The notes under the pieces were generated by a model, which made no database searches, had not been told where the DNA came from, and saw nothing but the letters and a program-made list of their open reading frames with translations. 5,452 nucleotides of DNA from Treponemataceae bacterium (GTDB taxonomy: Bacteria > Spirochaetota > Spirochaetia > Treponematales > Treponemataceae). Position 1 is the stretch's first letter, and the number at the start of each line of letters is the position of its first letter. This document shows positions 1 to 5,062 of this stretch, one piece after another. The stretch covers positions 1 to 5,452 of the forward strand of contig JAILRX010000209.1 of NCBI GenBank assembly GCA_024697985.1. The letters run 5' to 3'. A program made the position numbers and the translations under genes.

Positions 1-1157
1 CTAAGCTTGGCATTATAGTTGAAGCCCATTGCCCTTCCGTGTGCGCCGGCATCGTGCACGATAACCAGATCTCCAACATCAATTTTTGGAAGATTTCTGT
101 CCACACAGAACTTGTCGCAGTTTTCACAAAGCGAACCTACAACATCGTAAACGTGATCGCACGCCTCGTTTTCTTTTCCTGCTACGCTTACGTGGTGATA
201 AGCCCCGTACATACCAGGCCTCATAAGGTCGGCCATCGAAGCATCAACTCCGATGTATTCTTTATAAATGTGCTTTTCGTGAATGGCGCGAGTTACAAGC
301 CATCCGTAAGGACCTGTGATCGGTCGGCCACATTCCCAGCAGATTCTAAGAGGATCAATTCCGACAGGCACGATAAGGCGATCGTATTCAGCCCTCATTT
401 TTTTTGCAACTTCATCGTAATCAACTGCAACCTGGTCCGGTTTATAAGGGATGCCAAGACCACCGCCCATATCAATGAATTCAAGGTTGATGTCCAGTTT
501 TTCCTTGAGTTCAACCGCAAGTTCAAAAAGAATTCTTGCAGTCTCAACAAAAGAATCAGGATTAAGTTCGTTTGAGGCTACCATCGTGTGGAGTCCGAAA
601 CGTTTGCATCCCTTTTCCTTGCAGATCTTATAAGCTTCGAAAATCTGGTCGCGGGTCAAGCCGTATTTTGCTTCTTCAGGCTTTCCGATGATGGCGTTTA
701 CACCGCCCTTTTTCAAAGGGCCCGGATTATATCGGAAACAGATAAGTTCAGGGAGTTTTCCCAAATTCTTTTCAAGGTAGTCAATATGAGTAATATCATC
801 AAGGTTGATGATATTGTTTCGCTCAAAAGCGTATTTGTATTCGTGGCTAGGAGTTTCATTTGAAGTGAACATGACAAGTTCGCCATTGATTCCGGCCTTT
901 TCAGAAAGAATCAGTTCAGGAAGGCTCGAGCAGTCGGTTCCACATCCAAGTTCTGCAAGAATTTTAAGGATGTATGGATTAGGAAGGGCTTTTACGGCAA
1001 AATGCTCCCTGAATTCAGGAAAAATCGAAAAAGCCTTTGTAAAGCGCTCCATGTTTTCGCGGATGGCCTTTTCGTCGTAAAGATAAAAAGGTGTCGGATA
1101 CTGTTTTGTCAACGCTTCCAGTTCATTCTTGGAAAGCGGAAATGTTTTTTTAGCCAT
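1..1157 (-). CDS. lysA: Diaminopimelate decarboxylase (LysA), 3'-truncated by window edge
   Basis: PLP-dependent fold-III decarboxylase that converts meso-diaminopimelate to L-lysine, the last step of lysine synthesis, in the cytoplasm. I translated 385 codons from the ATG at 1157; the frame is open to the left edge, so the last few dozen residues are missing. Visible motifs: the PLP-lysine segment HFAVKALPNP (K56), GLHTMVAS (H190), the phosphate-binding MGGGLGIPY (Gly231-233), E275 in WECGRPITGP (family EPGR), SLCENCD (C344, E345; the substrate-binding C-E-x-x-D motif) and the C-terminal GAHGRAMGFNYN. The start is supported by AGGAG at 1163-1167, five bases before the ATG. It lies downstream of asd in the same direction, behind a terminator. 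Oddities are Cys for Pro in the EPGR motif and His for the usual Tyr in the GAY motif, both probably subfamily traits. The LysA call is strong because of the CE..D and MGFNYN motifs; a related ornithine/arginine decarboxylase is unlikely. Confidence 0.95.
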   Translation of the reverse strand, partial: MAKKTFPLSKNELEALTKQYPTPFYLYDEKAIRENMERFTKAFSIFPEFREHFAVKALPNPYILKILAELGCGTDCSSLPELILSEKAGINGELVMFTSNETPSHEYKYAFERNNIINLDDITHIDYLEKNLGKLPELICFRYNPGPLKKGGVNAIIGKPEEAKYGLTRDQIFEAYKICKEKGCKRFGLHTMVASNELNPDSFVETARILFELAVELKEKLDINLEFIDMGGGLGIPYKPDQVAVDYDEVAKKMRAEYDRLIVPVGIDPLRICWECGRPITGPYGWLVTRAIHEKHIYKEYIGVDASMADLMRPGMYGAYHHVSVAGKENEACDHVYDVVGSLCENCDKFCVDRNLPKIDVGDLVIVHDAGAHGRAMGFNYNAKL

Positions 1158-1162
1158 GTTTA

Positions 1163-1167
1163 CTCCT
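1163..1167 (-). promoter_or_regulatory. Shine-Dalgarno of lysA
   Basis: The minus strand reads AGGAG, then TAAAC, then the lysA ATG, a 5-nt spacing. It fixes the lysA start. It lies only 11 bp beyond the end of the terminator upstream, so there is almost no room for a separate promoter after that terminator. Confidence 0.7.
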
Positions 1168-1178
1168 GTGTATCAGCA

Positions 1179-1205
1179 TAAAAAATGGCGCTTATTAGGC
1201 GCCAT
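1179..1205 (-). terminator. Rho-independent terminator after asd, before lysA
   Basis: On the minus strand the sequence forms a perfect 7-bp stem ATGGCGC/GCGCCAT (1199-1205 with 1185-1191) around a 7-nt loop. It is followed directly by a T run at 1180-1185. The hairpin begins 22 bp after the asd stop codon. This is a textbook intrinsic terminator for the dapA-asd transcript. It leaves only 21 bp before lysA, so lysA is either read by leakage or regulated read-through, or uses a promoter overlapping the hairpin that I cannot recognise. Confidence 0.8.
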
Positions 1206-1211
1206 CGTAAC

Positions 1212-1223
1212 TAGCTTTCGCTA
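1212..1223 (-). other. Small GAAA-tetraloop hairpin upstream of the terminator
   Basis: The minus-strand RNA would read UAGC-GAAA-GCUA: a 4-bp stem closed by a GNRA-type tetraloop, between the asd stop codon and the terminator hairpin. The stem is short and may be chance, but C(GAAA)G is a very stable loop and gives two tandem hairpins in the asd 3' UTR. Confidence 0.3.
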
Positions 1224-1227
1224 TTGA

Positions 1228-2331
1228 TTAAAGGTTATCGAAAAATCCCTTTGCCTTAAGCAATTCAGCATTCAAGATACCGCCCATTGCAGCACCTCGT
1301 TTTGTATTGTGGCTCAAAGCAACGAATTTAACGTCGAATACAGGACATTTTCTGAGTCGGCCTACAACGCAAGCCATACCCTTTTCTGTTTCCCTGTCAC
1401 GTCGTGGCTGAGGACGGTTGTCTTCGTGTCGAACGACGATTGGTTTTGCAGGAGCTGAAGGCAAGTCCAATTCCTGTGGAACAGATTTATATGAAGTCCA
1501 GATCTTTTCAATTTCTTCAAGTGAAGGTTTTTTATCTTCAGGCAGATCAAATTCCAAAGAAACGCAGGCTGTGTGGCCGTCTACAACTGGTACACGAGTA
1601 CAGGTTGATGAAACCAAAGGAAGACCTGCATTTTCGATTTTGCCGTCCTTAACAGTTCCAAGAATCTTAAGGCATTCTTTTTCTGTTTTTTCTTCTTCTC
1701 CACCGATGTAAGGTACGATATTGTCGATCATGTCAAATGAAGCAACACCTGGATATCCGGCACCTGAAGTTGCCTGCAATGTCGTTACGATCATTCTTTT
1801 TACAGGGTAACCAGCCTGAATCAAGGCATGAAGAGGCATCATGTAAGTCTGCAAAGAACAATTTGGCTTTACAGCGATGAAACCCTTATCCCATCCATGA
1901 TGTTTTTTCTGCTCAGCAATAACATCAAGGTGTGAAAAGTTGATTTCAGGAATCAACATTGGAACGTCTTCTGTCCAGCGGTTTGCACTGGCATTTGAAA
2001 CAACAGGAATACCTTCAGCAGCATAAGCAGCTTCCAAAGCCTTGATTTCGTCCTTGCCCATTTCAAGAGCACTGAAAACGAACTTGCATTTTCCGATAGC
2101 AAGTTTTGCATCATTTGCATCCTGAACAGTAAGATTCTGAACACCACTTGGAATTTCTGCACCGATAAGCCATCTGTTTGCAACGGCATCCTTGTATAAT
2201 TTTCCAGCAGAACGAGGTGAAGCAGCAACATAACTTACTTCAAACCATGGATGATCTTCCAAAAGTTTGATATAGCGCTGACCAACCATACCTGTAGCAC
2301 CTAAAACGCCAACCTTGATTTTTTCTGACAT
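1228..2331 (-). CDS. asd: Aspartate-semialdehyde dehydrogenase, archaeal/fungal type
   Basis: Reduces L-aspartyl-4-phosphate to L-aspartate-4-semialdehyde with NADPH, the branch point to DAP/lysine, threonine and methionine; cytoplasmic. The protein is 367 residues from the chosen start. The N-terminal Rossmann motif is GVLGATGMVGQ (Gly11-Gly17). The nucleophile is C158 in KPNCSLQ. Then come ATSGAGYPGVASFDMIDN, the acidic GGEEEKTEKE, and RVPVVDGH carrying R246 and the catalytic base H253. The C-terminal HNTKRGAA is also typical. The SGAGYPGV...GGEEEKT layout and the DGH motif place it in the archaeal/fungal branch, not the E. coli-type branch. The frame extends five codons further upstream (GTG at 2346, ATG at 2337), but GAGGA at 2340-2344 sits 8 nt before the ATG at 2331, so I start there. 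It follows dapA by 23 bp in one operon and ends at a terminator. Oddity: Leu follows Cys-Ser where the family usually has Thr. Confidence 0.95.
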   Translation of the reverse strand: MSEKIKVGVLGATGMVGQRYIKLLEDHPWFEVSYVAASPRSAGKLYKDAVANRWLIGAEIPSGVQNLTVQDANDAKLAIGKCKFVFSALEMGKDEIKALEAAYAAEGIPVVSNASANRWTEDVPMLIPEINFSHLDVIAEQKKHHGWDKGFIAVKPNCSLQTYMMPLHALIQAGYPVKRMIVTTLQATSGAGYPGVASFDMIDNIVPYIGGEEEKTEKECLKILGTVKDGKIENAGLPLVSSTCTRVPVVDGHTACVSLEFDLPEDKKPSLEEIEKIWTSYKSVPQELDLPSAPAKPIVVRHEDNRPQPRRDRETEKGMACVVGRLRKCPVFDVKFVALSHNTKRGAAMGGILNAELLKAKGFFDNL

Positions 2332-2339
2332 AATCATTG

Positions 2340-2344
2340 TCCTC
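2340..2344 (-). promoter_or_regulatory. Shine-Dalgarno deciding the asd start
   Basis: The minus strand reads GAGGA 8 nt before the ATG at 2331 and only 2 nt before the in-frame ATG at 2337. The in-frame GTG at 2346 lies upstream of it. The spacing therefore selects the MSEK start at 2331. Confidence 0.65.
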
Positions 2345-2354
2345 ACAAAAAAAT

Positions 2355-3278
2355 TTATAAATTACACTCCTTGAGTGCATCTTCGATAATTTTTTTAGCA
2401 GAATCACAAACTTCAACGAGAGGAAGTCTTAATCCTCCGGCAGGAAGTCCCTTGTAATTCATTGCATATTTAATTGAAGTAGGATTTCCGTCTACAAAGG
2501 CTGCCTTGAAGAAAGGCAAAAGTCTGTAATGGATTTCACGAGCTTCCTTGATGTTTCCTTCCAAAGCTTTCTTTGTCATTTCAACAACAAGCTGTGGAGC
2601 AACATTTGATACAACTGAAATAACACCATCTCCACCAGCGGCAAGCATTGGAAGAGTAAGGCTGTCATCACCGCACAAAACAGAAAAATCATCCCGTTTT
2701 CGGCTGATTTTTGAGATTACATCCATCATCTGGTTGATGTCACCGCTGGCTTCCTTTACGCCTGCGATGTTAGGAAGTTCAGCAATTCTCTGCAAAAGCG
2801 GAGTAGAAATATTCTTTCCGGTTCTTCCCTGGATGTTATATACGATGATTGGAATTCCGACTTTTGAAACAGCTTCAAAGTGTCGGAAAATACCTTCTTC
2901 AGAAGGTTTGTTATAGTAAGGAGTTACGACAAGAGCGTAATCTGCGCCCATATCCTTTGCTCTCTGTACATATTCAACTGCATCAACTGTGTAGTTACTG
3001 CTTGCACCAAGGATAATCGGAATGTCCCGGCTTTTTCCCTGAGCAGCCAATTTTTCTTTATATGCTTTTACTTCTGAAACAATGATTTTGATAAGTTCAA
3101 TTTCTTCATCGTTTTCTTCGAGTGTAGGAGTTTCACCTGTTGTACCTAGAGGAACAAGCCCTGTAATTCCAGCATCAAGCTGCTGTTGAATCAACTTTCT
3201 CCATCCCTCATAGTCGATGGAGCCATCAGCAAACATAGGTGTGACAAGAGCGGTAAAAGCTCCCTGTAGTTTAGCCAT
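2355..3278 (-). CDS. dapA: 4-hydroxy-tetrahydrodipicolinate synthase (DapA)
   Basis: Class I aldolase of the DHDPS/NAL family that condenses pyruvate with L-aspartate-4-semialdehyde, the committed step to DAP and lysine; a cytoplasmic TIM barrel, usually a tetramer. It has 307 residues, close to the family's usual 290-300. The N-terminus GAFTALVTPM is typical. GTTGE (45-49) carries the Thr pair of the active site, Y121 lies in TPYYNKP, and VYNIQGRTG carries Y147 and R152, matching E. coli Y133 and R138. K175 in GVKEASGD is the Schiff-base lysine. GTTGE plus the Tyr/Arg pair favours DapA over N-acetylneuraminate lyase or other pyruvate aldolases, and the neighbouring asd and lysA make it near certain. 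GGAGG at 3286-3290, 7 nt before the ATG, supports the start. It is the first gene of the dapA-asd operon. Oddity: Gln150 in the YN-x-x-GRTG loop, where many homologues have Pro. No lysine riboswitch could fit in its short leader. Confidence 0.96.
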   Translation of the reverse strand: MAKLQGAFTALVTPMFADGSIDYEGWRKLIQQQLDAGITGLVPLGTTGETPTLEENDEEIELIKIIVSEVKAYKEKLAAQGKSRDIPIILGASSNYTVDAVEYVQRAKDMGADYALVVTPYYNKPSEEGIFRHFEAVSKVGIPIIVYNIQGRTGKNISTPLLQRIAELPNIAGVKEASGDINQMMDVISKISRKRDDFSVLCGDDSLTLPMLAAGGDGVISVVSNVAPQLVVEMTKKALEGNIKEAREIHYRLLPFFKAAFVDGNPTSIKYAMNYKGLPAGGLRLPLVEVCDSAKKIIEDALKECNL

Positions 3279-3285
3279 TTTTTAG

Positions 3286-3290
3286 CCTCC
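3286..3290 (-). promoter_or_regulatory. Strong Shine-Dalgarno of dapA
   Basis: The minus strand reads GGAGG, 7 nt before the dapA ATG. This consensus site contrasts with the divergent phosphatase gene, which has none. Confidence 0.75.
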
Positions 3291-3294
3291 AAAA

Positions 3295-3323
3295 AATTAA
3301 GCGCACAAACGCCTTTCTTAATT
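3295..3323. repeat. 7-bp inverted repeat around the dapA start site
   Basis: AATTAAG (3295-3301) and CTTAATT (3317-3323) are perfect inverted copies 15 bp apart. They straddle the predicted dapA transcription start and overlap its -10 box. It could be an operator, but the sequence is AT-rich and a match of this length can arise by chance. Confidence 0.3.
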
Positions 3324-3349
3324 ATCACATTTTTGAGTAAAAATTACAA
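3321..3349 (-). promoter_or_regulatory. Sigma-70-type promoter of dapA-asd
   Basis: On the minus strand, TTGTAA (3344-3349) and GATAAT (3321-3326) are separated by exactly 17 bp, and TGT directly precedes the -10 box, giving the extended form TGTGATAAT. The predicted start is near 3314, leaving a leader of about 36 nt with the GGAGG ribosome site. The leader is too short for a lysine riboswitch, so control would be at the promoter. The upstream edge of the -35 box overlaps one arm of the inverted repeat at 3348-3356. Confidence 0.75.
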
Positions 3350-3388
3350 TAGAAGTTAAGTTAGATTCTAAAATACCACACTTCTATT
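3348..3388. repeat. 9-bp inverted repeat across the divergent promoters
   Basis: AATAGAAGT (3348-3356) and ACTTCTATT (3380-3388) are perfect inverted copies with arm centres 32 bp apart, about three helical turns. The left arm overlaps the dapA -35 box and the right arm contains the -35 region of the phosphatase gene. A second perfect palindrome, TTAGATTCTAA (3361-3371), lies between them, its centre 2 bp from the centre of the large repeat. The placement suggests a shared operator for both directions; no regulator gene is in the window. Confidence 0.45.
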
Positions 3389-3410
3389 TCCTTAAAAAAA
3401 CAGGTATAAT
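3382..3410 (+). promoter_or_regulatory. Promoter of the phosphatase-tyrA pair, implying a leaderless start
   Basis: There is a perfect TATAAT at 3405-3410 with a weak -35 (TTCTAT, 3382-3387) at 17-bp spacing. The ATG follows the -10 box by only 6 bases. A start about 6-7 bases after the -10 would fall at or just before the A of the ATG, so the mRNA would have essentially no leader. The only purine-rich element upstream is a weak AGG at 3402-3404, inside the promoter itself. Confidence 0.6.
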
Positions 3411-3416
3411 CAAAGC

Positions 3417-3983
3417 ATGAGAATATTTGTTTTACGTCACGGACAGACCTGCATGAACGCAAGAAACGAAATCATGGGGCGGACAGACGACAAGCTTTCA
3501 GAAGAAGGCAAAAAACAGGCTCAATCAGCCGCTGAAAGAATCGCTTCGTTTCCCAAAGAAAAACTTCCAGACATCATTCTCTGCTCACCTCTAAGCCGCG
3601 CAAAACAGACTGCTCAATTTGTCGCAGACGAACTTGAAAAAACATGCGGCATCAAAATCAACGTTCAGTATGACCAGCGCCTCATCGAACAGGATTACGG
3701 CCAGATGGAAGGAACTTCAAGGCTCTCTCCTGAATTCGCACAGTCAAAAAAGGAATTCGCTCTTCCTACCGGAAAGACCGGAGAAAGTCATTTTCAGCTG
3801 GCACAGAGAACCTACAATATTCTCGATGAAGTTTGCTCAACTTACAAAGACAAGAACGTGCTGCTCGTTACCCACGGAGGAATCTGCCGTGTCATCGCAA
3901 CCTACTTCACACCAATGACTAACGAAGAATACGCTTCCTGGCGGGCCGACAACTGCCAGATTGACGAATACGAAATAAACTAA
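3417..3983 (+). CDS. Histidine phosphatase superfamily protein (phosphoglycerate mutase-like)
   Basis: A 188-residue cytoplasmic member of the branch-1 histidine phosphatase (PGM/CobC/PhoE/GpmB-like) superfamily. The N-terminal RHGQT motif gives R7 and the phosphorylated H8. GRTDDKLSEEGKKQA is the conserved following segment. R61 lies in SPLSRAKQTA, E91 in LIEQDYGQMEG is the likely acid/base, and H153 in VTHGG is the second catalytic His. All core residues are present, so it should be active. At this size it is more like a phosphatase than the roughly 230-250-residue cofactor-dependent glycolytic mutase. The substrate cannot be read from sequence; phosphoserine phosphatase, CobC-like and broad phosphomonoesterase roles remain open. 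No Shine-Dalgarno precedes the ATG and the promoter abuts it. tyrA follows after 22 bp, so the two are probably cotranscribed, although no shared pathway is obvious. Confidence 0.9.
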   Translation: MRIFVLRHGQTCMNARNEIMGRTDDKLSEEGKKQAQSAAERIASFPKEKLPDIILCSPLSRAKQTAQFVADELEKTCGIKINVQYDQRLIEQDYGQMEGTSRLSPEFAQSKKEFALPTGKTGESHFQLAQRTYNILDEVCSTYKDKNVLLVTHGGICRVIATYFTPMTNEEYASWRADNCQIDEYEIN

Positions 3984-3990
3984 ACTTAAA

Positions 3991-3996
3991 GGCGGA
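3991..3996 (+). promoter_or_regulatory. Shine-Dalgarno of tyrA
   Basis: AAAGGCGGA precedes the tyrA ATG with GGCGGA ending 9 nt before it. It supports the ATG at 4006 and shows that tyrA, unlike the gene upstream, starts translation in the ordinary way from a cotranscript. Confidence 0.55.
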
Positions 3997-4005
3997 ATTT
4001 ATAGA

Positions 4006-4920
4006 ATGGAAAATCGTGCAGAATTCAACGGAAATTTATCAGATCTGACATACGGATTTGTAGGGCTCGGACTGATGGGCGGCTCAATGGCTAAGGCCAT
4101 CAAAAAGTTCATTCTTAAATCGGGCAAAATTCTTGCCTGCACCAGAAAAGAAAGCGCCCTTAAGGATGCCAAATCCCAGGGAATAATCGACGATTACTGC
4201 GTCTTGAAACCGGAAAACGCTGAATCAATTAAAAAAATGCTTGGCGAATGCGACATGGTTTTCGTCTGCCTTCCACCTAAAAACACAATTGAATTTTTGG
4301 TCGAACACAAGGACAACTTCAAGAAAGGATCGATCGTAACGGAAATTGCCGGAGTAAAAACCGGCGTTTTCAAGGCCTTTCCTCTTGGAATGGACGGCGT
4401 AAACTTCATTCCAGGTCATCCGATGGCTGGAAACGAACGGGAAGGCTTTGCCTACTCTGATGAAAACATCTTCCAGAACAGAAACTACATCTTTCTTCCC
4501 TATGAGGACACAGACCCAAAGGCGCTGGACACTTTCAAGGAAGCGATGAAGTCAATCGGCTTTACAAACCTCATCGTGACCGATTGGAAAACGCACGATC
4601 ATAAAATAGCCTTTACAAGCCAGCTCTGTCATGTAATAGCTTCAAGTCTTGTAGACTGTGCTGAAGACACACAGGTCACTCAGTTCGGAGGCGGAAGTTT
4701 CGAAGACCTGACACGAATCGCGCTTATAAACGCGCCTCTTTGGACTGAACTTTTCATCTCAAACAAAGAAGAATTGATTTCTCATATCGAAAACTTCGAA
4801 AAATCTTTGGATAAAATCAAAAATCAGATTAGAAATGAAGATGCAGATGAGCTTAAGGAAACGCTGACCGAGGTTCGAAATCGCCGGGCCATGATGGCAC
4901 AGTTCATGAAGAAAAAATAG
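4006..4920 (+). CDS. tyrA: Prephenate/arogenate dehydrogenase (TyrA), single domain
   Basis: NAD(P)-dependent oxidative decarboxylation of prephenate (or arogenate) in tyrosine synthesis; cytoplasmic. It has 304 residues with no chorismate mutase domain in front and no room for an ACT domain behind. The Rossmann motif is GFVGLGLMGGS (G20, G22, G25). VFVCLPP and EIAGVKT follow, and GHPMAGNEREGF carries the catalytic H138. The helical C-terminal domain holds HD at 197-198, H209 in SQLCHV and R237 in GGGSFEDLTRIA, matching the second His and the substrate-binding Arg of Aquifex TyrA. Oddity: where the family usually has G-S-V-K, this protein has A-G-V-K (G116), so the active-site Ser is Gly. I recall similar Gly-Val-Lys forms in clostridial TyrA, so this is probably a subfamily trait. 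Prephenate and arogenate specificity cannot be separated here, and feedback control by an ACT domain is absent. Confidence 0.92.
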   Translation: MENRAEFNGNLSDLTYGFVGLGLMGGSMAKAIKKFILKSGKILACTRKESALKDAKSQGIIDDYCVLKPENAESIKKMLGECDMVFVCLPPKNTIEFLVEHKDNFKKGSIVTEIAGVKTGVFKAFPLGMDGVNFIPGHPMAGNEREGFAYSDENIFQNRNYIFLPYEDTDPKALDTFKEAMKSIGFTNLIVTDWKTHDHKIAFTSQLCHVIASSLVDCAEDTQVTQFGGGSFEDLTRIALINAPLWTELFISNKEELISHIENFEKSLDKIKNQIRNEDADELKETLTEVRNRRAMMAQFMKKK

Positions 4921-4923
4921 GAG
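4919..4923 (+). promoter_or_regulatory. Shine-Dalgarno overlapping the tyrA stop codon
   Basis: AGGAG is formed partly from the tyrA TAG stop and lies 6 nt before an ATG at 4930. It looks like a genuine ribosome site for a translationally coupled next gene, yet the frame behind that ATG closes after 9 codons. Confidence 0.45.
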
Positions 4924-4929
4924 ACGTCC

Positions 4930-5035
4930 ATGACAAATCATACGACTTCATGCAAGTAATGGAACTGAAGAAGAAAAACCATATCAAGTAAAACAGAATG
5001 GCATTCAGATGATTTTCGCTCCGCAGAAAAAGTAG
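4930..5035 (+). pseudogene. Possible frameshifted small ORF or gene remnant after tyrA
   Basis: The ATG at 4930 has a good Shine-Dalgarno but encodes only MTNHTTSCK before TAA at 4957. The +1 frame is open from 4934 to the TAG at 5033, 33 codons, and reads like protein (NGTEEEKPYQ, then GIQMIFAPQKK). It has no ATG, GTG or TTG near its beginning. A single-base deletion between 4933 and 4956, for example of the C at 4939, would join the two into one ORF of about 34 codons that ends just before the GC-rich hairpin. I recognise no family. It may be a decayed small gene, a sequencing error, or simply chance in a 142-bp intergenic region. Confidence 0.3.
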
Positions 5036-5062
5036 CCGGCGCGGGCCAGCAAGAGGCGGCCC
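5035..5062. terminator. GC-rich hairpin between convergent genes, possible transcription barrier
   Basis: GGGCC (5043-5047) pairs with GGCCC (5058-5062), and GC (5049-5050) with GC (5056-5057), giving a 7-bp GC stem with one bulged A and the loop AAGAG. A GCCGGC palindrome lies just before it at 5035-5040. It sits directly against the stop codon of the minus-strand gene and 7 bp after the small ORF's stop. There is no T run directly behind it in the plus direction. In the minus direction a T5 run follows only after about 12 nt. It is therefore not a canonical intrinsic terminator, although its place between convergent genes fits that role. Confidence 0.35.

Noticed and set aside
39..1080. Several plus-strand open frames across the left end (39-575, 451-633, 588-863, 805-1080)
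   Set aside because: They lie antisense to lysA, whose minus-strand frame is open throughout with conserved motifs in order; the plus-strand products look like nothing known and have no ribosome sites.
1404..3077. Open frames opposite or out of frame with asd and dapA (1404-1711, 1362-1550, 1953-2231, 2548-2916, 2880-3077)
   Set aside because: They overlap fully the well-supported asd and dapA genes and have no recognisable domains; they are shadows of the codon bias of the real genes.
3279..3340. Lysine riboswitch (L-box) or T-box leader upstream of dapA
   Set aside because: The predicted leader is only about 36 nt, far too short for either element, and no matching conserved blocks are visible.
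3279..3416. A small RNA or small gene in the divergent intergenic region
   Set aside because: The 138 bp are fully accounted for by two promoters and a ribosome site, with no terminator hairpin and no open frame with a start signal.
3619..4941. Overlapping frames within the phosphatase and tyrA (3619-3918 plus; 4194-4419 and 4759-4941 minus)
   Set aside because: They lie inside strongly supported genes, with no initiation signals or protein-like motifs.
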